In this document: positions 9,871 through 19,212 of the stretch, piece by piece
Layout of the letters: each line of letters starts with the position of its first letter
Position numbering within the stretch: position 1 is the stretch's first letter
Assembly (NCBI GenBank): GCA_023621995.1
Contig: JAMOAB010000136.1
Coordinates: 1-53,663, forward strand
Source: Bacillota bacterium
GTDB lineage: Bacteria > Bacillota > Clostridia > Caldicoprobacterales > Xylanivirgaceae
DNA: 53,663 nt
Direction of reading: 5' to 3'
The notes under the pieces: generated by a model
What the model was told of the DNA's origin: nothing
The model's database searches: none
Seen by the model: only the letters and a program-made list of their open reading frames with translations
Position numbers and translations under genes: made by a program

Positions 9871-10719
9871 TTATAAATCTCTATGCTCTACTGTTGTCCT
9901 ATAGCCCTTATCCTTCAGGATTCTATATAGGGTATCGGCTATAGCCACAGATCTATGCATGCCTCCAGTGCATCCAATACCAACTATCAGCTGGTATTTA
10001 CCTTCCCTAAGATAATATGGGGTTAAAAACTCCAACATGTCGATTAACTTATCTAAAAATGCCTTTGTCTCTGGAAAGGTAAATATATAGTCCTTAACCG
10101 CCTGTTCCTTGCCTGAATGATGCTTAAGATGTTCTATATAAAATGGGTTTGGCAAAAATCTCACATCAAATATGAGATCTCCATCCATTAGTATACCATA
10201 TTTAAACCCAAATGATATTATAGATATTATAAGACGTTCGTCTGTCTTCTCGTCTATAAATAAATCCATCAAAAGTTGCTTTAGCTGGCTTGGATGAAGA
10301 TTGCTAGTATCGATTACATAATCTGCCCGCTCCTTTACACCCTCTAGCCGCTTTCTCTCAAGATTTATCCCTTCTATTACTCTGCCTTCTTTTACAAGGG
10401 GATGCATCCTTCTGCTCTCTTTGTAGCGCTTTATAAGTACGTCGTCTGCTGCATCTAGAAATAGTATTTCATAAGAATATCCGGCATCTTTTAGACAATA
10501 TAGGCATTCAAATAGATCGTCAAAAAATCCCCCTCCCCGTATATCCACCACTATTGCTACCTTGTCAATCTTTCCCTCTGACTGATAGCATAGCTCTGCA
10601 AATTTTAATATGAGCTTTGGAGGTAGATTGTCTATACAAAAAAAACCCATATCTTCTAAGTATCTTATTGTAAGGGTCTTTCCTGCCCCTGAAAGACCTG
10701 TAACTATAATGAAACGCAT
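9871..10719 (-). CDS. rapZ: RapZ/YvcJ family P-loop nucleotide-binding protein
   Basis: 282 residues. Walker A GLSGAGKT at residues 8-15 and the C-terminal RNA-binding-type domain with [16 protein letters not shown] are the family hallmarks. In E. coli RapZ directs decay of the GlmZ small RNA and so tunes GlmS and cell-wall precursor supply. In Bacillus the homologue YvcJ binds and hydrolyses nucleotides and has a poorly defined role. It precedes whiA in what looks like a single transcript. Confidence 0.95.
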   Translation of the reverse strand: MRFIIVTGLSGAGKTLTIRYLEDMGFFCIDNLPPKLILKFAELCYQSEGKIDKVAIVVDIRGGGFFDDLFECLYCLKDAGYSYEILFLDAADDVLIKRYKESRRMHPLVKEGRVIEGINLERKRLEGVKERADYVIDTSNLHPSQLKQLLMDLFIDEKTDERLIISIISFGFKYGILMDGDLIFDVRFLPNPFYIEHLKHHSGKEQAVKDYIFTFPETKAFLDKLIDMLEFLTPYYLREGKYQLIVGIGCTGGMHRSVAIADTLYRILKDKGYRTTVEHRDL

Positions 10720-10798
10720 GTCTTCCTCCTTTGTTTGGCCATTGTACGGCTCTATACCACTAGCATTTTTGTAAATTAAAACTTAACTATCTGTAGAT

Positions 10799-11530
10799 CT
10801 ATTTCGCATTTATTATACGAGAAGGTTCAAGTCCTGCCTGTTTGGCAATCTCTATTGCCCTGTCAAAATCTCCTACCCTCTCAGGTGTATGGGCATCGCT
10901 ATTTATTACAAATGATACCCCTTCTTCCATTGCTATTTTAACATATTCCACAGTCATGTAGCCATGGCCAGCATTTATCTCTAAGGCCACATCATGCTTA
11001 GCAGCTTGCCTGGCTAAGAGACGCGAGTCTATGTCTATCTTGGCTCCTGGATGGGTAATTATGTCTATGGGATATTGCCCTATAGCCCTTATCATTGCCA
11101 TTGTATTGTCTTGTCTAAGGGATTTGTCCATAAAAGGTAGAACCTTGCCCACCACATTCCGGCCAAACAGCCCCCACGCATCTTTAATAGAATTAGGTAT
11201 GGCTCCGTGATGGAAGCCCATGAGCACTATGTCAAAAAAATCTAAGTAGTCATCCTCCAAATCTACCGTTCCATCAAGCCCTATGAGATTGGCCTCTACC
11301 CCAAGGAGTACTTCAATATCATCATATGTACTGTTTATCTCGTCTATTTCATCCCTCATCTTATGTATATCCCTCTCTGACACGCCATATGTAAAGTGTC
11401 CAAAGCCATGATCAGTGATGGCTATCTTTTTTAAACCCTTTCTCCGAGCAGCTTCAACATTGTCAAGTATGGTTCCCTGCCCATGGCTATATATGGTGTG
11501 GGTGTGAAAATCAGCTATTATATTGTACAA
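10799..11530 (-). CDS. PHP-domain metallophosphoesterase, YcdX-like
   Basis: 243 residues spanning a full PHP TIM-barrel-like domain with all metal-ligand segments in order: DFHTHTIYSHG, ITDHGFGH, GVEAN, GFHHG, THPGAKID, NAGHGYMT and NSDAHTPERVG. Such proteins are phosphatases of small molecules or nucleotides, and the substrate is unknown. It lies between murB (stop at 11537, 6 nt away) and rapZ, and the same order occurs in other Clostridia. A role in envelope or nucleotide metabolism would be inference from context only. Confidence 0.88.
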   Translation of the reverse strand: MYNIIADFHTHTIYSHGQGTILDNVEAARRKGLKKIAITDHGFGHFTYGVSERDIHKMRDEIDEINSTYDDIEVLLGVEANLIGLDGTVDLEDDYLDFFDIVLMGFHHGAIPNSIKDAWGLFGRNVVGKVLPFMDKSLRQDNTMAMIRAIGQYPIDIITHPGAKIDIDSRLLARQAAKHDVALEINAGHGYMTVEYVKIAMEEGVSFVINSDAHTPERVGDFDRAIEIAKQAGLEPSRIINAK

Positions 11531-11536
11531 ATTTAT

Positions 11537-12451
11537 CTATTCCTCCCCTACTATTTTGAGTTCAGGGCACAGCTCAACGCCAAATTCTCTATAAACCCTA
11601 TCTTGTATTGTCTCTATCAGCTCCACAACGTCGGCACATGTGGCATCACCTACATTTATGATAAACCCCGAATGCTTAGATGAAACCTTTGCATCACCAA
11701 TTCTATATCCTTTAAGTCCTGCATCCTGTATCAATTTACCTGCAAAGTGACCCTCAGGCCTCTTAAATACACTTCCCCCACTCGGATAGGATAGGGGTTG
11801 CTTCTCCCGCCTTCTCTTTGTAAGATCAGTCATGGTCTCCTTTATTATTTGAGGATCACCTTCGTTAAGCTCTAAAGTGACTCCAAGTACAATTAGATTC
11901 TCCCTCTGTAGACGGCTCGTTCTATATCCAAATTCTAGCATATGGCTTTCAAGTATTAATCTATCTCCTCTAATGTCTACTGCGCTTACAGATGTTACTA
12001 CATCTTTCATCTCGCCTCCATAGGCGCCTGCATTCATAACCACCGCTCCACCCAGGGTTCCTGGTATACCACTTGCAAACTCTAGTCCTGTTAAGCTTTC
12101 CCTAAGTGCTATGCGAGATAGGGTAGATAGAAGTATACCAGATTGGGCCTCTATTTTACGACCCTTAGCCTTTACACTATTAAAGGTATCTGCAATCTTT
12201 AGAACTACTCCCCGTATACCCTTATCCCTTACAAGAAGGTTGCTACCATTCCCCATCACAAATATGGGAACATTCCTACCACTACAATATGTAAGTACTT
12301 TTATAATCTCATCTTCATTAGATGGCAGTACCATTATGTCTGCCGGCCCGCCTATTCTAAAGGATGTGTGATTTTTCATAGGCTCATTTAACAAGAGTTG
12401 GCCTTTCGGTATAATCCGCTTTATATCATTGTATATATTTTCCATTACCAT
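11537..12451 (-). CDS. murB: UDP-N-acetylenolpyruvoylglucosamine reductase
   Basis: FAD-dependent reductase completing UDP-N-acetylmuramic acid synthesis in the cytoplasm. 304 residues. FAD-binding segment NGSNLLVRDKGIRGVV, then GIPGTLGGAVVMNAGAYGG, and the catalytic Ser in YPSGGSVFKRPEG with a C-terminal catalytic Glu in ELCPELK, the arrangement of the short (type II) MurB enzymes. The ATG at 12451 is preceded by GGGAG. It is followed closely by the PHP gene. Confidence 0.96.
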   Translation of the reverse strand: MVMENIYNDIKRIIPKGQLLLNEPMKNHTSFRIGGPADIMVLPSNEDEIIKVLTYCSGRNVPIFVMGNGSNLLVRDKGIRGVVLKIADTFNSVKAKGRKIEAQSGILLSTLSRIALRESLTGLEFASGIPGTLGGAVVMNAGAYGGEMKDVVTSVSAVDIRGDRLILESHMLEFGYRTSRLQRENLIVLGVTLELNEGDPQIIKETMTDLTKRRREKQPLSYPSGGSVFKRPEGHFAGKLIQDAGLKGYRIGDAKVSSKHSGFIINVGDATCADVVELIETIQDRVYREFGVELCPELKIVGEE

Positions 12452-12489
12452 CTGTCTCCCGTATTCTGTATTAATATTATTAGTTTACA

Positions 12490-13632
12490 TTATTTCTCAT
12501 ACTTATACAAGGTATTTACCTGCTCTTCTAATATCCCCATATGGATATCGCCACTATATATATCGGTTATATCCCTTCGAATTGAAAACATGCCTAAGCT
12601 ATCAAGTGAACTTTGCATGTCAAAATCCATAAGTTCCTTTAAAAAGTCAACACATATACCCCTCTTATAATCGTTATCCTGTTTTAAAATACCATAAAAG
12701 CCTATTTGATCACTACCTATACTAGCTCCGTCAGGAACGGGTACTACCTCCACTTCAAATCCTTCACCCCTCTCTTGCCTCGCCTTCATATCGTATATGA
12801 GCTTTGTAGGACCAAGAATTCCTCCTCCCTTCTCCTCTATTCCAAATATACGCCAACTGTCGCCATATGTCATTTGGTCTATATTATCAGGTGCCATTCC
12901 TTTTCTTAGCCAGCTATCTATATGGGGATGCCTTATACATATTAGAGGTCGGGAATAATACTCGCTATATGACACAAAACCGAAATAATTTATTGTTCTC
13001 CGCCGTTCCTTTACCTCCCGAGTATTATCTGCCACAAATTGGTCTAAGAAACTCCAATCGACATCCCTTTTCCCTTCCACCCCTTCATATTCCAGTAGAT
13101 TCTCCTCTTGAAGATCTGTATTTAGCATAAAAGTGTAAAACCCTATCATATAAGGCAGTCCAATGATCTTGTCATCCACTGTCACTGCCTCTCTTGCCGG
13201 TTGTATCAAAATATCTAAATCGTCTTTAGTCACATACCTTTTCATATCTTCTAACATATCTATAGGCACTACATTCTCATATAGATTTAAAGAGACTATA
13301 TCAGGTAATAACTCCCTATCCATACCTTCTTGGAAATACATGGCGAGCCTATCTGGAGTTATACGCCTAACCTCAAAGAATACTTCTGGATATCTGTCCT
13401 CTAGCTTTACTATGGCATCTTTTAGCCAATTCTCTACAGTTCCCTTGCCACATATTACATAGTCTACGTACCATATCCTTATAATACCTGTCCATTTTGG
13501 CTTGCTAGATTTCATTAGCTCAAGGGGCGTAGGACTATTAAGTCCCCTAGATATGATCCTTGGTCCAAGGGCTATAAATATGAGTATAATAGAGCATAAA
13601 AAAAGAGTAAATGGTTTTACCCTTTGCTTCAT
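12490..13632 (-). CDS. Membrane-anchored extracellular solute-binding-like protein (orphan)
   Basis: 380 residues. The N-terminus is positively charged with one hydrophobic segment (about 9-25). There is a Cys in it but no lipobox, so it is probably signal-anchored rather than a lipoprotein. The rest resembles family-1 extracellular solute-binding proteins: an early IIRIWYVD strand, LEDRYPEVFFEV, a LPDIVSLN segment, and LPYMIGFYTFMLNTD in the position of the ligand-cleft motif. No permease or ATPase is adjacent. Neighbours are ROK glucokinase upstream and murB downstream. It could be a sugar sensor or a scavenged binding protein; the function is unproven. Confidence 0.7.
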   Translation of the reverse strand: MKQRVKPFTLFLCSIILIFIALGPRIISRGLNSPTPLELMKSSKPKWTGIIRIWYVDYVICGKGTVENWLKDAIVKLEDRYPEVFFEVRRITPDRLAMYFQEGMDRELLPDIVSLNLYENVVPIDMLEDMKRYVTKDDLDILIQPAREAVTVDDKIIGLPYMIGFYTFMLNTDLQEENLLEYEGVEGKRDVDWSFLDQFVADNTREVKERRRTINYFGFVSYSEYYSRPLICIRHPHIDSWLRKGMAPDNIDQMTYGDSWRIFGIEEKGGGILGPTKLIYDMKARQERGEGFEVEVVPVPDGASIGSDQIGFYGILKQDNDYKRGICVDFLKELMDFDMQSSLDSLGMFSIRRDITDIYSGDIHMGILEEQVNTLYKYEK

Positions 13633-13755
13633 GATATCCAGCTCCCCTCATTTCACATCTTCCCAGCCTATTATATTAGCCAGTACTTTCTGGGTTAAAC
13701 TTTGGTAAAACCTTTACTCTATATATATTTTAATGACCTAAGGCATATGCCTATT

Positions 13756-14706
13756 TTATAATCTACCTAACATTGCAGCACCTATTATACCTGCATCATT
13801 GCCAAGTTGAGAAAGACGTATATCGGCATAGGGTATATCCTTATAGAATATATGCTCGTCTACCTTCTTCTTAACTGCATCTAATAAAAAGTCTCCAGCC
13901 CTAGATACCCCTCCCCCTATTGCAATTACTGAGGGATCAAATGCATTTACGATTGTCACTATGCCCATGGCTAGGTAGTATATGTAATTATCAAACACCT
14001 CCAAGGCTGCCTCGTCTCCTGCCTTGGCAGCATCTATTACAACCTTTGCTGTGATCTTATCAAGATCTCCACCTACACTCTTACCTATTAAGCTATCAGG
14101 ATTTGACTTTGCAACCCTCTTTCCTTCCCTTATAAGAGCTGTTGCAGATGCATACTGCTCAAGGCACCCCTTATTACCACAACCGCACTGTACGCCGCCC
14201 ACTTGCACTATTATATGCCCAAGTTCTGCTCCTACACCGTGACTACCACTATATGGTTTTCCTTCTATTATTATGCCAGAACCTACGCCTGTACCCAAAG
14301 TTATGGTAACTGAGTTTTGTACTCCCTTGCAGGCCCCAGATATCGCCTCTGCCAGACCTGCAACATTGGCGTCATTCTCCAGATATACAGGTAAGTCAAT
14401 ATGTTTTTGTAATTCTTTACAGACAGGAGCGTGTTTCCAACCTAGATTATTTGCAAACACCACCTTGCCCTGCTCCTTATCAATACTGCCTGGTGAACCA
14501 ATACCTATTGACTCTATATCAGAAATTGTATATCCTCCCTGCTCTATCACATCTTTTATAAGCGCTGCCATATCCTCTATTACCTCTTCAAATGGCCGCG
14601 AAGCACCTGTAGGTACTTCATCCTTTATAAGTATATTGCCCTCTTCATCTACTATGCCTGCCCCAATATTGGTACCACCTAGGTCTACTCCTATGTAAAG
14701 TTTCAT
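13756..14706 (-). CDS. glcK: ROK-family glucokinase
   Basis: Phosphorylates glucose (or a related hexose) with ATP. About 316 residues. The N-terminal phosphate loop is GVDLGGTNIGAG, the substrate region includes ENDANVAGLAEA and GTGVGSGII, and the ROK zinc motif is CGCGNKGCLEQY. An ATG at 14715 abuts the AGGAGG Shine-Dalgarno, leaving no spacing, while the ATG at 14706 has a correct 9-nt gap, so the shorter start is chosen. It follows hprK in the carbon-control run; the absence of a repressor-type HTH supports kinase rather than ROK regulator. Confidence 0.93.
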   Translation of the reverse strand: MKLYIGVDLGGTNIGAGIVDEEGNILIKDEVPTGASRPFEEVIEDMAALIKDVIEQGGYTISDIESIGIGSPGSIDKEQGKVVFANNLGWKHAPVCKELQKHIDLPVYLENDANVAGLAEAISGACKGVQNSVTITLGTGVGSGIIIEGKPYSGSHGVGAELGHIIVQVGGVQCGCGNKGCLEQYASATALIREGKRVAKSNPDSLIGKSVGGDLDKITAKVVIDAAKAGDEAALEVFDNYIYYLAMGIVTIVNAFDPSVIAIGGGVSRAGDFLLDAVKKKVDEHIFYKDIPYADIRLSQLGNDAGIIGAAMLGRL

Positions 14707-14727
14707 AATTATCATCCTCCTGTTATC

Positions 14728-15657
14728 CTATTCCATATTTGTTTGAATTAAAGCATTTAAACGATCATCAAGTTCTTGAGCTGCATTGTAGCCCAGCTTT
14801 TTAAGACGCCAATTTCTGGCCGCAACCTCTACAATAATGGCTAAATTCCTTCCTGGCCTCACTGGTATTACAATCTTAGGTATCTTTACACCTAAAATTT
14901 CAGTATATTCCTCTACCAAACCTAACCTATCATATTCCTTGTTACTATCCCAAAATTCTAAATATATAGCTAGATCTAAAGGTTTATTGTTTATAACTGC
15001 GCCTACACCATACATTGCCTTTATATCTATAATTCCAATACCTCTTATCTCCATAAAATGCCTTATAAGCTCCGGCGCCTCACCTATAAGGCGCTGCTCT
15101 GCAACCTTTTTTATCTCTACTGCATCGTCTGCAACAAGCCTATGTCCGCGTTTTATAAGCTCTAGTGCTGTCTCACTCTTGCCTATACCACTCTCCCCCA
15201 TTAAAAATATACCAACTCCATATACGTCCATAAGCACTCCATGTTTGGTAATCCTAGGTGCCAGCTGCGAATCTAGATAACCTATAAGCTTATTTATGAG
15301 CTTGGTTGTAGTCATATCTGAGCGGAGCACAGGTCTTTTATATTTTTTAGCATGGCAAAGTATATAATCAGGTATATCCATGCCCCGGGATATGATTGCA
15401 CATGGAATATCATAGCTAAAATATTCATCTAGATATCGAGCCCTTATATCGGGATCAAGCTGCTCAAGATAGGTCATCTCTACTTTCCCCAAGACCTGTA
15501 TCCTATCATGGGCGAAATAATCGAAAAAACCTGCAAACTGAAGCCCTGGTCTATTTATATCACTTGTGTCTATATCAATAGACAGCGTATCTTCATCACA
15601 GTATATAACCTCTAAATCTAATGTCTGAATAATATTCTCAACTGGAAGGCTACTCAA
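14728..15657 (-). CDS. hprK: HPr kinase/phosphorylase
   Basis: Phosphorylates HPr on Ser46 with ATP and reverses the reaction with inorganic phosphate, the sensor step of carbon catabolite control in Firmicutes. 309 residues. The N-terminal domain (about 1-130) resembles a MurF-type fold. The catalytic domain has Walker A GESGIGKS, then ADDAVEIKK, the signature EIRGIGIIDIKAMYGVGAV and the C-terminal PVRPGRNLAIIVEVAARNWRL. Its start overlaps the stop of the upstream Cof-type gene by 4 nt (ATGA), implying translational coupling. Its substrate HPr is encoded 6 kb downstream. Confidence 0.96.
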   Translation of the reverse strand: MSSLPVENIIQTLDLEVIYCDEDTLSIDIDTSDINRPGLQFAGFFDYFAHDRIQVLGKVEMTYLEQLDPDIRARYLDEYFSYDIPCAIISRGMDIPDYILCHAKKYKRPVLRSDMTTTKLINKLIGYLDSQLAPRITKHGVLMDVYGVGIFLMGESGIGKSETALELIKRGHRLVADDAVEIKKVAEQRLIGEAPELIRHFMEIRGIGIIDIKAMYGVGAVINNKPLDLAIYLEFWDSNKEYDRLGLVEEYTEILGVKIPKIVIPVRPGRNLAIIVEVAARNWRLKKLGYNAAQELDDRLNALIQTNME

Positions 15658-16466
15658 AAGGGTTCACTCCTTAAAATAAATTTTTCTATGACATGGGCAA
15701 CCCCTGCCTCGTCATTGGAAAGGGTGACATAGTCTGCTACCTTCCTTACCTCATCGGGTGCATTACCCATAGCCACTCCAAGCCCTGCAAATTCTATCAT
15801 GGATAGATCATTATAGCTATCACCTACTGCAATTACAGCTTCCCTGTCTATATCCAGCATATCAGCCAAGCATTCAATTGCCTTGCCCTTTGTAGCATCC
15901 CTATGGGTAAACTCTAAAAATTGTGGCTTAGATATTGTCACTTGCAGTCTATCACCATATAGGTCTTCATATCTATCCCTAAGTCTTAATACTTTCTCTG
16001 GTTCATCTATTATTATAAACTTAGTAACTTCACGATTTTGTGCGTATTCCTCCAAATCTGATACAACTATGCCACGGCGTCCACTTATAGTGTGATAAAA
16101 ATCACTGTATTCATTTTCTTCTTCCATATAGTACTTATCGTCTATATAGCCCTGTATATAGTACCCATTTTCCTTACTATCGCGTATGAGATCCATCGAT
16201 ACTTCCCACTCTATAGGAATATGAAGAAGGGTCTTGTGTGATAGGGCATTTTTTATAAGGGCCCCTTGATAGGTGATTATGGGTATATCAATGCCCAGCT
16301 GTTCTACATAAGGGATAGTAGAACTGAACATCCTACCAGTAGCTATTGTCACCAATACACCCTTCTGTATGGCTGCCAATAGTGCCTCTTCATTCCTTGA
16401 ACTTATCTTCAGGTCACTTCCTAAGAGGGAGTCATCAAGATCCAATACTAACATCTTATAGTCCAT
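15654..16466 (-). CDS. Cof-type HAD-IIB phosphatase
   Basis: HAD-superfamily sugar-phosphate or FMN-type phosphatase. Motif I is LDLDDSLL with the nucleophile Asp near the N-terminus, motif II ATGR, motif III Lys in DATKGKAI, and motif IV GDSYNDLSMIEFAG; a IIB cap lies between. The frame is open to a TTG at 16493, but no good Shine-Dalgarno serves it, so I use the ATG at 16466 (MDYKMLVLDLDD), which matches the family. The exact start is uncertain by up to nine codons. Substrate unknown; translationally coupled to hprK. Confidence 0.88.
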   Translation of the reverse strand: MDYKMLVLDLDDSLLGSDLKISSRNEEALLAAIQKGVLVTIATGRMFSSTIPYVEQLGIDIPIITYQGALIKNALSHKTLLHIPIEWEVSMDLIRDSKENGYYIQGYIDDKYYMEEENEYSDFYHTISGRRGIVVSDLEEYAQNREVTKFIIIDEPEKVLRLRDRYEDLYGDRLQVTISKPQFLEFTHRDATKGKAIECLADMLDIDREAVIAVGDSYNDLSMIEFAGLGVAMGNAPDEVRKVADYVTLSNDEAGVAHVIEKFILRSEPF

Positions 16467-16578
16467 ATTCTCTAAAATTTTCACCCCCGCCAAAAATCCC
16501 TTATCATGTCTTATATTATACGCTAAAAAGACCTTATTGGAAAGGTAGTATTGTATATCTATTGGGAAGACATTGAAA

Positions 16579-18438
16579 CTATTGTAAGTAGTCCTTTATA
16601 TTTTGTGCAGCCCTTCTATTCATGCCTTCAACACTACATAGTTCTTCCAATGTTGCAGCCCTTATCCCTTCTATAGAGCCAAATCTCCTAAGAAGGGCAA
16701 CCCTCCTCTTTGGACCTATCTCGGGTATATCTTCCAACACTGAATGAAGTGTGTTTTTTTGTCTCAAACTCCTATGATATGATATGGCAAATCGGTGGGC
16801 TTCATCCCTTATACGCTGCAGTAAATGTAGCGCACCAGACCCCCTTGGCAAGATTAGTGGTTCTTTATCATCTAATGTATATATCTCTTCAAATTCCTCA
16901 GCCAAACTTATGGTGGGAATATAATCTAAACCAAGGTCTTCTAATACTGAAAAAGCAGTCTTTAATTGACCCTTTCCCCCATCTATGAGAATAAGATCGG
17001 GTAAGTTTGAAAACTTGCCACTTTCCACATCTTTTCCACTTCGCTTTAGCTTAGCCCTTTCTTTAAGCCCCCTTGTATATCTTCGCCTTATGACCTCTGC
17101 CATACTTGCATAGTCATTGGGACCTGTGACTGTCTTAATCTTAAATCGCCTATAATCTTTTTTCTTAGCTTCTCCTCCTTCGAATACCACCATAGAAGCT
17201 ACCGATTCAGTTCCCTGTATATTAGATATATCAAAAGCCTCGATGCGATAGGGTACGCTGTCAAGATTTAAATATTCAGCCAGCTCTTCGCATGCTCCAA
17301 CTGTCTGCTCTTCTCTACGTCTATACCTATAGGCTATATTTTGTGCAGACTCCTTGGCGTTCTTTGCAGCAAGGTCTACTAGTCTCCGTTTTTCACCCCT
17401 CTTCGGTACCTTTATATAAACTCTATTGCCCCTTTTTTGGCTCAACCAGCTTTCTATAATTTCTATATCCCCTATCTCCCTATCTATAAATATTTCCTTA
17501 GGAATATATATATCCTCTGCATAGAACTGCTTAATAAATGACTCTATCGCATCTTCCAAGTGACTGCCATAACTATCTTCTAATACAAACTGCTCTGATC
17601 CAATTAGTTTACCCTTTCTTATAAAGAATATCTGTACAATTATATGTGGATCGCTACCTGCAAGGGCTATTACGTCCCTATCTTCCATATCGTCTGTCCA
17701 TATTATCTTCTGACTCTCAAGTATCTTCTCTACTGCAATGATCCGATCCCTTATGAGGGCCGCCCTTTCAAATTCAAGATCAACCGCCGCCCTCTCCATT
17801 TCAGTTTTTAACTCATCTATTAGATCTTGATGCTTGCCATCTAAAAACTTACATATCTGCTCTATCATTTCGTCATATACGTCCTTGTCCACGTGCCCTT
17901 GACATGGTGCCAGACACTCACCTATATGATAGTATAGACAGGGTCTTTGATCCTTAAAGTTTCCATCTAGATTTCTTGAACAGCTCCTTATAGGGAATAA
18001 CCTCCTTATGAGTTCTATAGTCTCATTAACTGCCCTAGAACTAGTATATGGGCCAAAATACCTAGCACCATCCCTATCTATGCGGCGTACCACCAATACC
18101 CTTGGATATTCTTCATTTGTGGTGACCTTTATATAGGGGTAGTGCTTATCATCCTTTAAAAGGACATTATACTTTGGTCTGTGTTTTTTTATGAGGTTGC
18201 ATTCCAATATGAGTGCCTCAAGTTCTGAGTCAGTAAGTATATATTCAAAGTCGGCTATCTTATCTACCATGGAACGTACCTTCTGTGAATGATTGCGTGA
18301 AGATTGGAAATACTGCCGCACCCTATTTTTAAGGGATACTGCCTTGCCTATATATATTATATTGTCATCACTATCCCGCATTATATATACGCCTGGATTG
18401 TCAGGCAATGTCTTTAATTTTTCATCTAGCGATGGCAT
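16579..18438 (-). CDS. uvrC: UvrABC excision nuclease subunit C
   Basis: Makes both incisions around bulky DNA lesions in nucleotide excision repair. About 619 residues. GIY-YIG nuclease domain at the N-terminus (GVYIMRDSDD, then IIYIGKAVSLKNRVRQYF), UVR helical hairpin around residue 205 binding UvrB, the RNase H-like second nuclease domain with DISNIQG and LILIDGGKGQLK, and C-terminal helix-hairpin-helix motifs (IPEIGPKRRVALL, VEGMNRRAAQNI). AAAGGAT is 8 nt before the ATG at 18438. A TATAAT hexamer lies just upstream, after the preceding terminator. Confidence 0.97.
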   Translation of the reverse strand: MPSLDEKLKTLPDNPGVYIMRDSDDNIIYIGKAVSLKNRVRQYFQSSRNHSQKVRSMVDKIADFEYILTDSELEALILECNLIKKHRPKYNVLLKDDKHYPYIKVTTNEEYPRVLVVRRIDRDGARYFGPYTSSRAVNETIELIRRLFPIRSCSRNLDGNFKDQRPCLYYHIGECLAPCQGHVDKDVYDEMIEQICKFLDGKHQDLIDELKTEMERAAVDLEFERAALIRDRIIAVEKILESQKIIWTDDMEDRDVIALAGSDPHIIVQIFFIRKGKLIGSEQFVLEDSYGSHLEDAIESFIKQFYAEDIYIPKEIFIDREIGDIEIIESWLSQKRGNRVYIKVPKRGEKRRLVDLAAKNAKESAQNIAYRYRRREEQTVGACEELAEYLNLDSVPYRIEAFDISNIQGTESVASMVVFEGGEAKKKDYRRFKIKTVTGPNDYASMAEVIRRRYTRGLKERAKLKRSGKDVESGKFSNLPDLILIDGGKGQLKTAFSVLEDLGLDYIPTISLAEEFEEIYTLDDKEPLILPRGSGALHLLQRIRDEAHRFAISYHRSLRQKNTLHSVLEDIPEIGPKRRVALLRRFGSIEGIRAATLEELCSVEGMNRRAAQNIKDYLQ

Positions 18439-18489
18439 ATACAATTATCCTTTCATATACTATTTGAAATATTATACCATATACAAGGT

Positions 18490-18532
18490 AAAAAAGAAAA
18501 AACTCTATAGCTTGCCATGGCAAGCTATAGAG
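18490..18532 (-). terminator. Perfect 30-nt palindrome plus T-runs, terminator of the NiaX-like gene
   Basis: 18503-18532 is a perfect inverted repeat (15 + 15 nt, no spacer, so the centre must open as a small loop). On the minus strand it is followed by TTTTTTC and TTTTTT. It lies 10 nt after the stop codon of the upstream membrane gene. Confidence 0.88.
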
Positions 18533-18541
18533 TGTCTCTAC

Positions 18542-19048
18542 CTAAACCGAACTTGATGGTCTCTTTAAAAATGAGGCCTTTAAAAGTGCTTGATATACAA
18601 CGGCCGCAATCACCGAATCTATTAAGTGATGAACTATTGTGCCTAATCCGCAGGCTAGTAAGGCCTTTTTTAGATCCCAACCAAAAGGCAATACTATGAG
18701 TGCCTCAAAGAGCCCATGTATGGGAGCTGTAAATAGCAATATCTTATTATAAGATTTGCCCTTCTGATAAGAATAGGCACCTATCAGTGCAAATATAAGA
18801 TGGGTAAAAGCCCTTGCACCCACTATGGCATTTACCTTCAATGTAAACCCTATACCCGAACCTATGGCCACCATGGCAGCCACTCCTGGACTTATTGCCA
18901 TTGCTAAAAGGGTAGGTACATGAGCTGCAATGGTAGCGGTAAAAAAGGGCGGAATTTGCACCATGAGAGGTGTCCCTGCCAATACAAGGGGGATCATTAT
19001 AGATACACCTGTAAGTAGTCCACCTACTACAATATCTCTAGTCTTCAA
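18542..19048 (-). CDS. niaX: ECF transporter S component, probable niacin type (NiaX-like)
   Basis: 168-residue, highly hydrophobic protein with five or six predicted membrane segments. It matches the layout of niacin-type substrate-binding components of energy-coupling-factor transporters: an N-terminal GGLLTGVSIMIPLVL helix, AAHVPTLLAMAISPGVA, and ARAFTHLIFALIGAY. These work with a shared EcfA/A'/T module, not in this window. The SD is AAAGGAG. A tandem TGTC(N)6 operator resembling that of the niacin repressor NiaR overlaps its promoter, which independently supports niacin. Family assignment is good; the substrate is inferred. Confidence 0.72.
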   Translation of the reverse strand: MKTRDIVVGGLLTGVSIMIPLVLAGTPLMVQIPPFFTATIAAHVPTLLAMAISPGVAAMVAIGSGIGFTLKVNAIVGARAFTHLIFALIGAYSYQKGKSYNKILLFTAPIHGLFEALIVLPFGWDLKKALLACGLGTIVHHLIDSVIAAVVYQALLKASFLKRPSSSV

Positions 19049-19159
19049 TCTAACATTCTCCTTTCAAACACTTTATAATTATGGACTTAATAAATTTGTT
19101 TGTAATATTTATAGTGGTTATCCATACATAATGGCTAAATTGAATTTTACTTAAGAGAT

Positions 19160-19188
19160 ATTATAGTATTTAAAAGGTGTCTTGTCAA
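19160..19188 (-). promoter_or_regulatory. Strong sigma-A promoter of the NiaX-like gene
   Basis: Exact consensus on the minus strand: TTGACA (19183-19188), 17-nt spacer, TATAAT (19160-19165). It reads into the gene starting at 19048 through a leader of about 105 nt in which I see no known riboswitch. Confidence 0.85.
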
Positions 19189-19199
19189 CTGTCTTTACA
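19178..19199 (+). promoter_or_regulatory. Candidate NiaR operator overlapping the -35 box
   Basis: Two direct 10-mers on the plus strand, TGTCTTGTCA (19178-19187) and TGTCTTTACA (19190-19199), with a 12-nt period. They overlap the -35 hexamer, so a bound protein would block the promoter. The pattern resembles the NiaR (YrxA) niacin-repressor boxes as I recall them. The repeat is visible; the regulator is inferred. Confidence 0.5.
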
Positions 19200-19212
19200 C
19201 TTCTAGATTGCG

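Noticed and set aside
13742-13756. Palindrome AGGCATATGCCT near the end of the glucokinase gene as an operator
   Set aside because: Only 12 bp, AT-centred, no second copy in the window and no T-run; not distinguishable from chance.
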